From an uncultured Collinsella sp. (GTDB lineage Bacteria > Actinomycetota > Coriobacteriia > Coriobacteriales > Coriobacteriaceae): a stretch of 5,182 nt of DNA. The notes beneath the pieces are model-generated. The model saw nothing but the letters and a program-made list of their open reading frames with translations. It had not been told where the DNA came from and made no database searches. The stretch is from NCBI GenBank assembly GCA_934654605.1, contig CAKUGH010000075.1:1-5182 (forward strand), written 5' to 3'. This document shows, piece by piece, positions 4,577 through 5,182 of this stretch (within the stretch, counting starts at the first letter, position 1; every line of letters starts with the position of its first letter). The position numbers and the translations under genes are program-made.

Positions 4577-5106
4577 AGCAGTCCACGCTCCAAAAGCATC
4601 TCGGCACAAAGGTAGGAAACGTCCTCGAAGGACTTGTTGCGAATATCAAGGGTAATATCGGCGGCCTGGCAATACAGCGGACGGCGATGCTCAAACAGGC
4701 GCGCAGCGTGCTCGGGCGAGCGGAAATCGGGCCGGGTATCGGAGCGACGAATCTGACGCAACGAGTCCTCAAAGTCACCTTCGAGGTACACGCATGTACC
4801 CATCTCGTGCATCAACTCAATGTTCACCGGCGTCTCGACGATGCCGCCCCCGCACGATACCAGCAGGCTGCGCTCGCTTTGAAGCGAACGGAGCGCCGAG
4901 GTCTCGAGCTCGCGAAAACGATCCTCGCCCTCGGTCTCAAATATCTCGGTCACCGACTTGCCGCATCGACGCACAACCAAACGATCGGTATCGATGAATC
5001 GACGCTTGAACATAGTGCCCACGTTGCGCGCAAGCGTCGACTTGCCCGCGCCCAAAAAGCCGATAAAGAAGATATGGTCGCAGCCGTGTTTGATGTGCTG
5101 AGACAT
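4573..5106 (-). CDS. aroK: Shikimate kinase
   Basis: This 177-residue cytoplasmic enzyme transfers phosphate from ATP to the 3-hydroxyl of shikimate, the fifth step to chorismate. The P-loop NMP-kinase fold is complete. It has a Walker A GFLGAGKST (16-24), shikimate-binding Asp41 in IDTD, and Arg65 in GEDRFRELE. A GGG turn lies at 86-88, and Arg125 in TRPDF marks the lid where the family usually has RPLL. Arg141 in HRRPLY is the adenine-side arginine. Every residue needed for activity appears to be present, in contrast to the degenerate aroB-like gene that follows. The ATG at 5106 has GAGGAA and AGG upstream within the end of the preceding frame. Its TGA overlaps the next start as ATGA, so the two are translationally coupled. 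It is probably transcribed from a promoter outside the window together with the upstream gene. Confidence 0.95.
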   Translation of the reverse strand: MSQHIKHGCDHIFFIGFLGAGKSTLARNVGTMFKRRFIDTDRLVVRRCGKSVTEIFETEGEDRFRELETSALRSLQSERSLLVSCGGGIVETPVNIELMHEMGTCVYLEGDFEDSLRQIRRSDTRPDFRSPEHAARLFEHRRPLYCQAADITLDIRNKSFEDVSYLCAEMLLERGLL

Positions 5107-5114
5107 GGCGAAAC

Positions 5115-5182
5115 CTATTCCTCGCAGGGAAGGTCGCGCAGGGCCCGGCGCTCAAAGATACGGAAGATCTGCGTATACCACA
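5115..5182 (-). CDS. C-terminal end of an unidentified upstream gene
   Basis: Reading the minus strand from the window edge, one frame gives WYTQIFRIFERRALRDLPCE plus a final Glu, then TAG at 5117-5115, eight bases before the aroK ATG. The tight spacing and the Shine-Dalgarno-like GAGGAA in its last codons suggest a real gene end in the same operon. The fragment is basic and partly amphipathic. I do not recognise the family; an aromatic-pathway gene would be expected by position, but the residues do not show it. One other frame is also open here, so even its coding status is uncertain. Confidence 0.45.
   Translation of the reverse strand, partial: WYTQIFRIFERRALRDLPCEE

Noticed and set aside
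4577..4609. Upstream TTG start extending the aroB-like protein by 11 residues
   Set aside because: The extension lies inside aroK and has no family match. The ATG at 4576 forms the typical ATGA overlap, and the protein from there begins like other AroB homologues.

Overview
The window is a compact housekeeping region with all recognisable genes on the minus strand, so transcription runs from high to low coordinates. Base composition is moderately GC-rich, and long mirror-image open frames on the plus strand are a by-product of that codon use. The gene order aroK-aroB-(M24 peptidase)-efp-asp23-nusB-xseB-tlyA is a condensed version of a neighbourhood known from Bacillus/Clostridium and Actinomycetota. 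The protein style and the short AAGAAAGG leaders suggest a gut Coriobacteriia such as Collinsella. That assignment is inference and was not checked by any search.

Layout in transcription order. (1) 5182-3467: the last codons of an unidentified gene, then aroK (shikimate kinase, all key motifs present), then a 3-dehydroquinate synthase homologue that overlaps aroK by ATGA. (2) 3466-3335: an intergenic stretch with a candidate promoter and a long imperfect hairpin in the leader of the next gene. (3) 3334-2204: an M24 Xaa-Pro peptidase with its full metal site. (4) 2203-1957: a gene-free stretch holding a 94-nt pair of inverted, individually palindromic 31-nt arms, a strong minus-strand terminator, and the promoter of efp. 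(5) 1956-1: efp, asp23-like, nusB, xseB and the 5' part of tlyA, packed with gaps of 24 nt or less and very probably one operon.

The efp operon groups translation and RNA functions: EF-P relieves ribosome stalling, NusB serves rRNA antitermination and TlyA is an rRNA 2'-O-methyltransferase. An exonuclease VII small subunit and an Asp23/Gls24 protein sit among them. xseA, folD, ispA and dxs, which lie between nusB and tlyA in Bacillus, are absent here.

The most unusual content is the aroB-position gene. It aligns along its length with 3-dehydroquinate synthase but has lost all three metal ligands, the glycine-rich NAD loop and the substrate-binding lysine segment. It also carries a five-cysteine cluster, yet the frame is intact and it is translationally coupled to a normal-looking aroK. 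It looks like a maintained pseudoenzyme or a repurposed homologue. The second item of interest is the inverted-repeat element after the peptidase gene, which resembles a REP/BIME or miniature mobile element.
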